Below are positions 22,901 through 37,200 of a stretch of DNA of 64,000 bases, piece by piece. The stretch's first letter is position 1. Every line of letters begins with the position of its first letter. The DNA lies in NCBI RefSeq assembly GCF_040802235.1, contig NC_133174.1, forward strand, positions 140,049,213 to 140,113,212. The letters are read 5' to 3'. Made by a program: the position numbers and the translations under genes. This DNA is from Manis javanica. Its lineage: Eukaryota > Chordata > Mammalia > Pholidota > Manidae. The notes below the pieces were generated by a model. It saw nothing but the letters and a program-made list of their open reading frames with translations. It had not been told where the DNA came from and did not search any database.

Positions 22901-24816
22901 AATGCATTAGGGCCAAGCTGCCCTGTGCCGTCTTCAGGGCAGCCACTCCTTAGTTGGGACCCAGACACGCACACTGTCTGGTGTTGAGTAGGAGACTTGT
23001 GAATCAGCACCATCTGAGCCCAGTGAGCTTGTGCCTCACCCGCAGGCCCTAGGCTGTGTCAAAGCCCAGCTCTTATCTCAGCTCTGGTGCACCCATCACC
23101 CTCCCTAACCTCCCCCCAAACTAGGTGTGGCCCACTTCCCACCCCCTTTCCTGATATTGGTGCTCCCCCTTTATACTGCTTATCATTACAATTGAAAATA
23201 AGCACGACATGGGCTGTTTAATATCGGTCTCCTCCTGCCCACCCCCATAGACCTGTGAGCCACCACAGGAGGACAGCAACTGGTTCTCTTTTGCTTGTAC
23301 GGTTTTCCCAGGGTCTTGGACAAAATAGATGCATACAAAACATCTGTCAAGAAGAAAGATGGAATCCACATGTGCTTGAATTGCACGGCTGGGACGTGGG
23401 CCCCATCAACACTTCCTGTGAGCAAGGCATACAGTCTCACTTCTGCTGACGAGCAGAGCAGAACAGAAGATGGCCTCCCAAACCACGACTTTGCTGACCT
23501 TTCAGAATTTAGGGTGTCAAGACAGGATCTTGTTTTTCTAGCATGGTAGGAAGTTTCTTTGGAGGGGGTAGGGATGGGGAACAGAAGCTAAAATCATGGG
23601 AGACCCAGAGCAGGCAAGGAACATCTTAAAGCAGCCTGGCTCAAAACCCCAATTTTTCAGTGTGAATTAACGGAGCCATATTTGCTAACTGGACAGTTTC
23701 CAAAGGCCCTCAGCCTCATGACATTTTGGAGAAGCAGGATGGGGATCATTATCTCCATCTAAGAAATGATGACAGTGAGGCTTGGAAAGTCATGTCAAGC
23801 TGGCTCTGAGCAGCAAGAGGCCACCTCTCTTAGACAGGGAGGACTCAGGCATAATTTGCTATAAATTGCTTGGGTTGGAAAACAACTCTGTTGGAACCTG
23901 CATCTCTGGGTTGGAAGAAACCTCAAGGATCATTTCATTCTGTCTCCTAGGAGCTGTAGTGCTGTGTGAACACAAGCAAGTCACTGCTTCTCTCTGAGCT
24001 TCAGTTTCCTTCAGTGGTAACATAGGGGGGTCACACATCTGAAGACACCAGGAAACGTTATGGCCCCAAACTGCTGGCACTTGGCAGCTGCCTTCTTTCC
24101 TTTACAAGAGTTACCACACTCTGAATAAGACTGGCAGAGGCTATTAGACTAAGAATTTGCAACACGAATTTGCATGCAATATGCACAGAGGGTTTATCAG
24201 AACCCAAAGAGGTCAACCCTCAGAAGGCTTTGTGACGGGCCCTATGGAATCTCGCAGGCAAAAGAGACAGCAGCGCTCACTCGGAGCCACCTCAGTGCCC
24301 ACTGGAGGGCAAAGGGACTGGGCTGCCGGGACTGGAGTGGTTTTCGTTCCATCCACCAAGGCACTAAGACTCCCTACCTCGCCACCCTCAGCAAAGTGGG
24401 GGTGTTCGATTTCGCTCTGGCTGGAGTGCCAGTTTTTGGCGCACACCTTGGTGCACCCGCTTCCCTCCTCCGCTCCTGGGCTGAGGTGGAGAGAACCAAG
24501 GAGGGCGGAGCCATCAAAGGAAGGGAGGGAAAGAAGCAGGGGGGGGGGCGAATGAGGCCAAAGGGCGTGGAAAGGGGGGTGGGGGGCTCGCTCCCTACCC
24601 CAGCCCCCTCCGGAGGCCCGGGGCGGTGGGAGGTGGGAGGGAAGGAGGGGGGGCACTGGGCTCGGCCAGTAGCAGGGCTTTTCGGGCTCCCCCACGACAT
24701 TCGGGGTCTCTGCAGGAAACCGGGCCAGAAGCGCCCAGTGCCCTCTCACCTTTGACTTGAGTCTCATACTCCGTCTGCAGCCCGCGCTCCCGGCGCAGCT
24801 TCCCGTGCGCGGCCAT
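10988..24816 (-). CDS. ARHGAP4: Rho GTPase-activating protein 4 (22 coding exons)
   Basis: Exons in transcript order: 24750–24816, 20194–20401, 19956–20118, 19720–19782, 19268–19450, 18576–18704, 18271–18492, 16084–16185, 15742–15933, 15567–15651, 15261–15288, 14904–15006, 14251–14311, 14069–14146, 13839–13973, 13635–13740, 13304–13537, 13142–13215, 12880–13063, 12576–12668, 12207–12297, 10988–11221. They sum to 2835 nt, or 944 residues (human 946), with every phase consistent. It starts MAAHGKLRRERG. An F-BAR/FCH coiled-coil region fills about residues 1–310. The RhoGAP domain spans about 515–700, with the arginine finger at Arg544 in GIFRVSG. The SH3 domain spans about 748–805 (ACFAYVGRTAQEL...DWWRG). 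A Ser/Pro-rich tail follows. The family stimulates GTP hydrolysis by Rho-type GTPases and acts on cell motility and axon outgrowth, mainly in haematopoietic and neural cells. Oddities are a GC donor after exon 3, a 28-nt exon 11 and a NAGNAG acceptor at exon 12. Confidence 0.95.
14465..14710 (-). mobile_element. LINE-1 fragment, antisense to the window
   Basis: The plus strand reads as the reverse complement of the L1 ORF2 segment around the phrase that encodes 'tactggaggtcctagcc'. It is heavily diverged and lies in ARHGAP4 intron 12. Confidence 0.55.
16400..16770 (+). mobile_element. LINE-1 3' end fragment
   Basis: The order of phrases (cataacaggccaaag, ggtgtccatcagctgatgg, ataaaaaggaatgaag) is that of the L1 ORF2 C-terminus and 3' UTR. 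It is diverged and truncated at both ends, and lies in ARHGAP4 intron 7. Confidence 0.75.
17330..18120 (+). mobile_element. HAL1 (half-LINE) copy, ORF1-like region
   Basis: This A-rich sequence follows the ORF1 region of L1/HAL1: coiled-coil-like Lys/Glu-rich text, then a block corresponding to 'aattctatatccagc'. It is sense on the plus strand and lies in ARHGAP4 intron 7, directly before exon 7. Its open frames are all short, so it is a decayed copy. Confidence 0.6.
22447..22779 (+). mobile_element. 5'-truncated LINE-1 tail with target-site duplication
   Basis: A 3' tail ending GATACCTTAATAAAAAAAAA is flanked by an 11-bp direct repeat, AGATTTCATTT, at 22436–22446 and 22780–22790. This is the mark of target-primed reverse transcription. 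The interior has the G-rich tract usual for L1 3' UTRs. It lies in ARHGAP4 intron 1 and is relatively recent. Confidence 0.75.
23650..24040. repeat. Two MIR remnants
   Basis: About 23690–23800 reads as a MIR core on the minus strand, and about 23975–24030 contains the MIR core phrase for 'tctgagcttcagtttcc' on the plus strand. Both are old and partial, and lie in ARHGAP4 intron 1. Confidence 0.5.
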
Positions 24817-25090
24817 GGCAGCAGGGCGGCCGCGCCGTCGAGCCCCGCTGCTTCCACGCGGCCGTGAGCGGACCCGGCGCCGGGACCTGGGGCAGCGAAG
24901 CCAGCGGTCTGCGCCGGCCCCGCCCCGCCCCGCCCCCAGCGTGGCGCCCGGGGCGGAGCGGCTCAGACCTGGCACTGCTCCCGACTCCTGCCAGGGGCTG
25001 CTGGGGGTGTCCTCTGCTGAGGTCTTGCCGCTCCCGCTCCCGTTCCCGCTCCGGCTGGACGCTGGGCGGGCACCTGGGCTGCCTTGTGCC
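24750..25090 (-). promoter_or_regulatory. ARHGAP4: ARHGAP4 CpG-rich promoter and first exon
   Basis: CpG density and GC content rise sharply around the ARHGAP4 initiator codon at 24816. Tandem GC-box-like motifs (CCCCGCCCCGCCCCGCC, about 24919–24936) lie about 100 bp upstream of the ATG. No TATA box is evident. A strongly G-rich tract on the plus strand (24535–24660) lies in the start of intron 1. The TSS position is not determined. Confidence 0.6.
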
Positions 25091-25855
25091 CAAGCTCGGC
25101 TGTCAAGCAGCCAGGGCCTGTGTGAGAGCCCCAAGGTGCCCAGCAAGCTAGCTGCCATCCCCCCACCTCCCCCCACCTCCCTAGAAGGCTGTCTGGTCAC
25201 CAGGGCCAGACTGTATCCTTCACAGCATGGCTGTTGGCCCTCAATGCCAGTGGGCAATGACACCATAGCTGCTCCAAGCCCTGGAACCCCTGGGTCACCT
25301 GCTTCCCCCAGATCCTCAAAACATCAGATGGGTCCATTCTTCCCAAGCCTCCGCCCTGAGACATATAAGCACAAGGAACCTGGAGAGCAGGATGGGAAAT
25401 TCCCAGAGTTGGTGAGAAGGAAGGTCAGTACCAGAGAACAAAACCTCAGCCATTGTTCCCTCCAGGCCCCCTTGTTGGGGGATGGGGAGTTAGAATTCTG
25501 CAAGGTTCCACTTCTGCTCAACCCCATAGGGAGGAACAAGCCATGTTTCCCCATAGGTGGTTACCACTTCCTGCTGCCGGAAGAGATTCTTCTCTGCCTC
25601 CTTTCCCCTGCAGTTTGCACCTGCCTTGTCAGAGCAGGGCCTTAGTGAGCCTAGGGGCGAGTCTTGGGGCCTCCATTATCCAGGGGTGATGGAGTTTCCC
25701 TCCACCCCTCTCTACCAGCTCAAAGCCACAGGGCAACAGCTTTTCTCCAATAAATTGAGAAGGTAGGATGCAGGTGGCAGGGGACAAGCCAGACTATACA
25801 ACTGTCTTCAGATGAGTGGGAGAGAAATCCCTGGGGTAAAAATGGTGGGAAATGG

Positions 25856-26351
25856 CATCCGTGGATGTTTTGTTGCCCTTGTCTAGCTTGGATTAATACT
25901 TAGTCTATAGGCACAGACCTGATCATCTACATTTGCCCTCTTACAGCACTAAATTATGTTTTCTACCTTTATCCTGCATCTACCTACCACTTCAGCATTT
26001 TATTTAAAAAAAATATAAGGGAGAAATGTGGGATTCACATATAAATCAAGTATAAAAATCAAATGAATAATCATATCTGACCTGATTGTTTATAGTTCAT
26101 GATGCGTGATCAAAACCGAAAGTTTCTGTGATGACTGCCCTTGCACTGTTCACCATGTAAGAACTTATTCACTATGTAAGAACTTGTTCACCATGTAAGA
26201 ACTTGTTCGTTATGCTTCAGAAGATTGGAGACTGTTGAGAATTAGGCTTGGGGTTGATTAATGATTGATTGTGCATTGAGTCTCCTATACAGAATTTTAT
26301 TGTTGTTAACAACCATTTGATCAATAAATATGAGAGATGCCCTCTCAAAAA
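25856..26351 (+). mobile_element. Recent LINE-1 3' end insertion with perfect 18-bp TSD
   Basis: The 18-bp sequence AAAAATGGTGGGAAATGG occurs at 25838–25855 and again at 26352–26369, directly after an A-run. Between them lies an AT-rich tail with three near-identical 17-bp units (ACTATGTAAGAACTTGTTC type, 26150–26210) and a terminal AATAAATATGAGAGATGC before the A-run. A perfect TSD with an intact A-tail indicates a young 5'-truncated insertion. I assign it to L1 by its insertion style and remembered tail sequence, not by an ORF. Confidence 0.75.
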
Positions 26352-26369
26352 AAAAATGGTGGGAAATGG

Positions 26370-27425
26370 ATGAGGCACTTAGACTCCAGGCTTGTGCCCA
26401 GGGAGGCAGGCCTGTAGGCACTAGGGCAAGGAGTCCAGGCATGTGTGTGCATGGATGTCCAACTCATGCTCTGTGCAACTGTGGGCACTCGGGACCTCCA
26501 CCTGCAGCTCTGGGAGGGAGGGGAGGCTGTGTGGGTACTTCCTGCCTTTCAACTGAGTAATTCTCTTGCCCAGAGAAAACGTACCCCACCCCAGCTCCCC
26601 ACTCCCGCAATACCCAATCCCTTCTCTAAGACGCCATGTGTCCATGAGGCAGGGGGATGGAAAGCCTGTAAACTGGCCAGACCCCAGCAGGCCCTGGGCC
26701 TGGGCTTCCTGTAGCTGGTCTCAGTACCACTGTTCTGAGTCTTCCCACAAGGGCTCACCCACCTCTGAACCTGCACCTGTGTCAGGAACCCATGCCCCTC
26801 ATCAGCCAATTCCCACACACTTGGACCTCTACCCTCCTTTTGAGCCTTGACGGGTCCCCAAAAGTCCCTCACCCATTCAGGAGAGCCAGACTCAGGGCTG
26901 AAGCCCACAGGAACCTCCTGCCATACTAGCCTCAGACCCTACTTTCAAATGCTCTCCTCTGTCCTTTTCTGAGTCCAGAAATACTCTTGTGATGCCCCAT
27001 CAGCCACTGCTTTAAAACCTCAATTAGCCCCGACTTTTGGGAAGCCTGTTTTGCATTTAAGGCCCTACTGCTTGTTTTAGTCTCAGCTCCATTGTTCTCC
27101 TTCAAAGAATCCAGATGCCCGTTATCCAGCCACACTTTCAAGACCCTGCTGCAGGACCAGGCCACATCTGCGGGATCTTGCTAAACCCGTCGACGAGCGG
27201 AGTGTACACTTGGTCCTGAGGGGTGATGCAGGGCTGAGGTAGTCAGATCTGGGGCGTGGAGGATGGACCAGGGGGAGATGAGAGGGACAGGGAGGCTGTT
27301 ACAGCCAACCACGTCAGCGAGAGGAGAGGAGAGCATGAAGAGGACAGTGGGGTCCCACGTGAAGATGCGGTGCCATCCCTCCTGTTTTTCTACAAGTCAG
27401 CTTTCCAGAAGTGTAACGACGGGGG
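26370..27425. other. Intergenic, no gene recognised
   Basis: Unique sequence of moderate GC lies between the young L1 insertion and the CpG-rich block. No conserved coding content was seen. Confidence 0.5.
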
Positions 27426-27429
27426 AGTC

Positions 27430-28310
27430 AGGAGTCAAGGTTGAGCAACTCTGTGACTAGGTTCATCCTCTGGCGAGACGTCCCCGGAGCGCACCCCCAG
27501 CCACTAGGCGAGGTGACCAGAGGGACCTGCTTTCCCACCCTCAGCCTTCTAGCCTCGGCTGGGCTCGCGACCCAGACGCGGCCCCTCCCAAAGGCGGGGG
27601 GAAGCGCTGGGCCCAGGACTAACAGGGCCGGCGGCTTCCCCAATGCCCCGCCCCCCGCCCCCGCCCAGGAAACCCAACCGCTTGGGGGTGGCTGAGCGTC
27701 AACGGGCCCGCCGGAACGCAGGGCACGGAGGGTAGATGGCCGACCCCCATGGGCTGGACAGGGAAGGAAGGAGGGCACCACCAGACGCCGTGGGAGCCTC
27801 TGCGAGCTCTCACCGACCAGCGCCGGATGCGGCCGAAAGCGCGTGTGCGCCCTCGCCGGACCAATCAGAGCCTGGGAACGAAGCCCGCTGCGGCTTGCGT
27901 AGTAAAGGGACTGACGCCAGGAGTGGGCAGGGCGAGGCAAGGCGAGGCTTTTACAGCGAGCCCGCAACAGCCTCACTCAAACCTGAGAACGGGCAGGCGC
28001 ACGCCTACACACTTTCGCCCCACCCTACGGCTTCAGGTTTCCCGGCTGCCTGCTTGTCACGTGGCAGGCGCCAGCAAACGAGAGAACCGAGCTCCAGTAC
28101 CCGGAGGCGAATTATTCAGCCTACTGGGAAAGCAGCGTGCGGTCTCCAGTAGCCGGCGCTTAAGGTACAGTGACAGCTCAGGAGTGCTGAGCTCCGCTGG
28201 GAGGTGGGCGGCCCAGGCAGAGCTCGCTCAGGGACTGGAAGCAGCAAGTGGCGGCGCAGCCAGAGGAAAGGGAAGCGTCAGGGAGGCCAAGAATAGGAGC
28301 AAATTTTAGG
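27430..28310. promoter_or_regulatory. CpG-rich, promoter-like block without an assigned gene
   Basis: This is dense CpG sequence containing a CCAATCAG box at 27861–27868, GC-box-like CCCGCCCCCCGCCCCCGCCC at about 27645–27664, and a CACGTG E-box near 28058. It lies about 2.6 kb upstream of ARHGAP4 exon 1 and 0.8 kb downstream of the NAA10 3' end, so it is not the known start of either. A plus-strand donor-like CTTAAG|GTACAG lies at 28165. The long open frames on both strands overlap each other and look driven by GC content. It could be an alternative ARHGAP4 promoter, an enhancer or a noncoding RNA promoter. Confidence 0.5.
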
Positions 28311-28324
28311 GTTGGAGTGAAGCC

Positions 28325-28585
28325 ATGAAAAACGGAATGCCTGTATTCTGCATGAAATGACATGCATTTGTCAAAGCCCAAAAAACCTACAACACAAAGG
28401 AAATGTAAGCCCTAGACAATAGTTAATAGTAATGTATAAATACTGACTTATCGACTGTAACAAATGCAACATTTAATGCACAATGTTAATGATGGGGGGG
28501 AAACTGATGGGGAAGGGGTACATGGGAACTCTGCTCAGTTTTGTAAATCCAAAACTACTAAAAATAAAGTCTATTATTTTCAATT
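28325..28585 (+). mobile_element. LINE-1 3' end fragment
   Basis: The sequence follows the L1M-type 3' end: 'caatagttaatagtaatgtat', a G-run, 'tacatgggaactctg', then 'ctaaaaataaagtctatt'. It is diverged, with no TSD recognised. Confidence 0.75.
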
Positions 28586-29089
28586 AAGGCTTATGTTAGG
28601 GAGTAGATTCAAAGGGTATTATGGTGGTTGAACACACAGGACTTGCTGTCCTTTCAGATGGGAGGGGAGTACAGTTACCAGGGCTTGAGCAACTGAGTAG
28701 CTAGTTGGGCCATTACCCATATAGGAGGACATCAGTAGATAAGCCCAATAAGCGTTTGGACTTAACACATCTGGAGCCCAGCAAGACAGTGGCGGAGCAG
28801 AGCTCAGCGGTCAGAGCATCTACCTCCATGGCAGGGATGGTTCCCAGAACTCCAGGGTCTCCCTCCCCTGGGCCCAAAGATCCTGAAAGCCATCAGACAT
28901 AGAAGCCTCCCCTCCAAAGTCCTAACAAAACTCTTCCCTTCGACTTGGCCTCGGCAGGACACACTGTGCCCAAAGGCTGTGAGGTCCACATCCACAGGGA
29001 CACAGAGGGGCTGAAGAGGTCCACATGCTCCCCATCTCCCTGAATGTGCACACGCACACATGCAAACTCCCCAAGGCCACTGGGTGAAG

Positions 29090-29095
29090 TTTATT
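29090..29095 (-). terminator. NAA10: NAA10 poly(A) signal
   Basis: A canonical AATAAA on the minus strand lies about 65 bp after the NAA10 stop, giving a very short 3' UTR. Variants in this signal in human NAA10 are known to cause X-linked microphthalmia, so the element is functionally important in the family. Confidence 0.9.
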
Positions 29096-29158
29096 GTTAA
29101 AACTTCCTGGGTGAGGACAGGACAGGCAGGCCAGGGTGGGGAGAGGAACACACAGGCT

Positions 29159-33819
<4,661 letters not shown>

Positions 33820-34222
33820 AACGACGGCGGGGCTTGCGGCTCCCAGCGGGTCGTGAACGCGCAGTCAGCTCCGCCGCGCTCCGAGGCGACGCTGGGGTGA
33901 CCTGGCCAGGGCTGGGGCTGCGACTGAGACTGGAGCTGGGCTGGGCTGGGGCTGGGACTGAGCCCGGCCCGGGCTCGCGGGGGCGGCGGCGGCGGAAGGG
34001 GCGGTGCGCGCCCCGCCGAGACACCGAGCGGAAGTGCACGGTGCCAGGCCTGCCTTCTCAGCTGCTCGGCCAATCCTCAAGGCAGGTCAGTGCTGGGGTG
34101 GGGCCTGTCCGCGGAGCGGGCCAATGGCCGGGCGAACGTCAGCGCGGGGCTAACCCGAAGGAGAACATCCCCCTCCTCCCGCGACACAGAAGCGCGTACA
34201 GCGGCACTGGAGCGGCATCAAC

Positions 34223-34228
34223 TTTATT
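34223..34228 (-). terminator. RENBP: RENBP poly(A) signal overlapping the stop codon
   Basis: On the minus strand the end of the reading frame is GCG AAA TAA AG, so the hexamer AATAAA spans the last Lys codon and the TAA stop (34224–34226). The 3' UTR can only be a few tens of bases. Confidence 0.85.
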
Positions 34229-37200
34229 TCGCGCCTTGGCGAGCGGGGACAGCGGGCGGGGACCGGGTGCCGGGTGCCGGGGCCAGGCGGCTCAGCAGGG
34301 CGTCCAGCATCTCCTCGCACATGGCAAGGCACCGCGGCACATGGAAGCAGCCTGTGGGGAAAGGCGGGACAGCAGGTTGGGAGGGAGGGCCAAGGGGGCA
34401 GCCTAGTGCCCCGCACCCCTGCGGCCCTGACCTGTCTCCCACTCACCTTTGAAAGGACCCCCCTTGATAGTGAGGGCGACCTTACCCTCTCGGTTCAGGT
34501 AGCCAAACCATTCCCCGTACTCGGGATCACGAAACTGAAATAACGAGACAGTGACAGCCAGCGCCTGCAGGAGCCGCCCAGAAGCCACAAGGTGCTCACC
34601 GTCCCCACTGCACCATTACCCGCGGTCACAGCCTGGGGTGACACCAGGTAATGTGGTTCCATAATCTGTGCTCTTAAACCCAATGCCACGTCCTGGACAA
34701 ACTGGGAAGAGAGGGGCTTTCCCTTTTCCTCTTCTGCAGGGGGTGGGGGTCTGTAGCTACGTAACGCACTGCTAGAAGTGGCGTCAGGCTGCCAGTTGCA
34801 GCAAGAACCCTGCTTGGGGATGATAGAAACTTAATCTGCATTGCTGCTGGTGGGTACACAGATGGGCAAATTGTCCTATCTCAGTGAACACTTAACAAGG
34901 ATACACTTAAGTGTACATAAATTGTACTTCAATAAAACTGGTTCAAAGAAATAAAGAATCCTGATGGAGTGCTGACCTGGCGTGCAACTGTGCAACAAGC
35001 GACTCCCTTGGATTGTAGACATCCAGCACTGAGATTTGACTCCTGCCCTGCTGGCAGGGTGTTCTAAACACGGCTCCTCCTCCCTCAAAGCAACCTGAAG
35101 CCTGCCCCTGCCCAGCAGCTTTGTTGACCAATTCTGCAATCCTTCCTTCTCTCCTGCCCGCATCACATCCCAATGGGCACCTGTCCCATGCAGGTTTGTC
35201 AGTTCCTTTCAGAGGCCTCAAGGATGAACCTTAGAGCCTAGGCCCTTTGCTTTCCTCCCGATAGAGACTCCAACAGAGCCCCTTCTCAGAAAGATCACAC
35301 AGGAAATCAATGACATCAAAGTCCACTGTCAAAGTGTCTTTTTAAATTAGGGCCTATGACTTGGTGTATTCTTCACCATAGGGGATAAAACTAGTTCTGT
35401 TTCTGTTCATTCTATCTTTCTAGTGACATCATCCATGTCCTTAACTTTTCAACTACTTGATCTGACATGGGAAGATAATGAAGAATTGTTTCCTGTCCAC
35501 TTTTTCCGTGGATATCTGACTTTTTGCTTTTTGTATTCTTATGCTGGTCAATGCATAATGATTTACTTGTTGACTATAACTCTTGTAATTGTTCAATGCC
35601 ATTAAAACATATTCCTTAAGTTTCACTTAATGCAGTTAGAACTGGTGGCCTCTTAACACATGTTCTTTATGAATACATTCAGTAAAAAGATAGAGCCTGG
35701 GTCTCATGACCCCTGTGTTTGGAAATAGTGATGAGCATATGTGATACTTGAAGATGCCTCTCATTTTAGTGTAGTATGAAGACATCTGAGACTTCTATTG
35801 GTGACAAAGTTGCACGTTGCTAATAGCACGGTGGTTCAGTGCCTCTGTTCATAATGGAAGCAAATGCTGGGTTTGAGTTAGAGATTCATGAAAATAAAGA
35901 TGTCATTTTCTAGCAGATTTTGAAGCCCACAAACTCCAGAATAAGATGTCCTTCTTATAGTCCCCCCTGTACTGGGCTTTACAGATGGAGTGAGTTGTGG
36001 CTTTAGAAGCACATTAGGAATCTTCATTCACCTCCAAGCTCAGCACCTGAAGTGTCCCCTCGGCAGCAGCTGGTACAGCTCAGCACTGCTCATAGCACTT
36101 TAGCCTCGGGGGGATCCCTGGCTTCCCTCCTACTCACAGCTAATTCTTGTCTCCTTTGCTGGGCCCTCCCATTCCCTGCTTCCTTATTCTGTACTCAAAA
36201 GCTGACTTTACCCCATGGCTCAAAGCATCATCCATCTTATGACACTCAAATGGCTGCGGCCAACCCAGACCTCTCCCAGTCGATGACATTCTGACCCCTC
36301 TGCGCACTGCAGCCTCTACCCCAGGCTAAGCCTACCCGCACCAGCCAGAATGACAGCTACAGCCTCCTGTCTGCCTTTTCCCTGTGCCCTACAGCCTTCC
36401 CTTCGAAAGCCCCAGCACCCAGTAAAACCTACATTAGGCATAGGCGACTCCTCTGTGCAGAACACTCCCCTTATGCCTTTGTTCCCGCCCCCTAGCCCCC
36501 AGGCCCCTGGCCTTGCTTTATTTCCATAGCTCTCATCACCATCTATATGTTTATTTACTTGTTTATAGTCTGCCCCCCACCCCCACTACTGAAGTGAGGT
36601 CCAGGGAGGCAGGGGGCACTTTATTGAATGAACAGAGGGTGCCAGGGCCCAGACCTCGAGGAACTCCCAGACCAGCTGAGGGACCATGCCCAGTATGGTG
36701 GAAGAAGGGGCTGCAAGTCGAGCCTCCCCATCCCTGCCCAGCCTCTTCCTGCAACCCAGGACAGCCTGCGGCAGAATGGTGGCTTACTATCTCTTCTAAA
36801 TCCCCGCTGAGCCCACAGAGGGCTGTGGACCACGAAGCAGCACTTACTTGGCGGAAGGTGTACTCGGCAACTTGGAAGAAGAGGTGCAGCAAAGCAGGGT
36901 CCCCACTGTCACTGTAGCCCATGAGGAAGGCGATCATGGCTTCACTGTGTGGCCACCAGAGCTTCATGGCCCACTCCAGCTGAGAGCAGAGGTGGGTGTC
37001 TAAGAGCCCTAGGTCCCACACTCTGCCACCACTCTCAGCAGGAAAGTCACCCCCATCCTTCAGGTCCTGGCTCACACTCCAAGCACCTGGAACTTAATCA
37101 TGGGATAGATGTCTCTGGGGGTCTGAACGGCCCCTCACAATGGAACTGGATTCCTGACCTGGAATCACCCTAAGTTGCTCCCTTCCAAGGGGCAAGCATG

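Noticed and set aside
27428-28309. Open frames of 138–186 codons on both strands in the CpG-rich block
   Set aside because: They overlap each other on opposite strands, are rich in Arg, Pro, Ala and Gly, and have no recognised domain. This is what CpG-rich DNA produces by chance.
28790-28870. tRNA-like A and B box order (agctcagcggtcagagc ... ggttcccagaactcc)
   Set aside because: The B box departs from GGTTCRANNCC and no cloverleaf or SINE tail was found. It may be a trace of a tRNA-derived SINE, but it is too weak to annotate.
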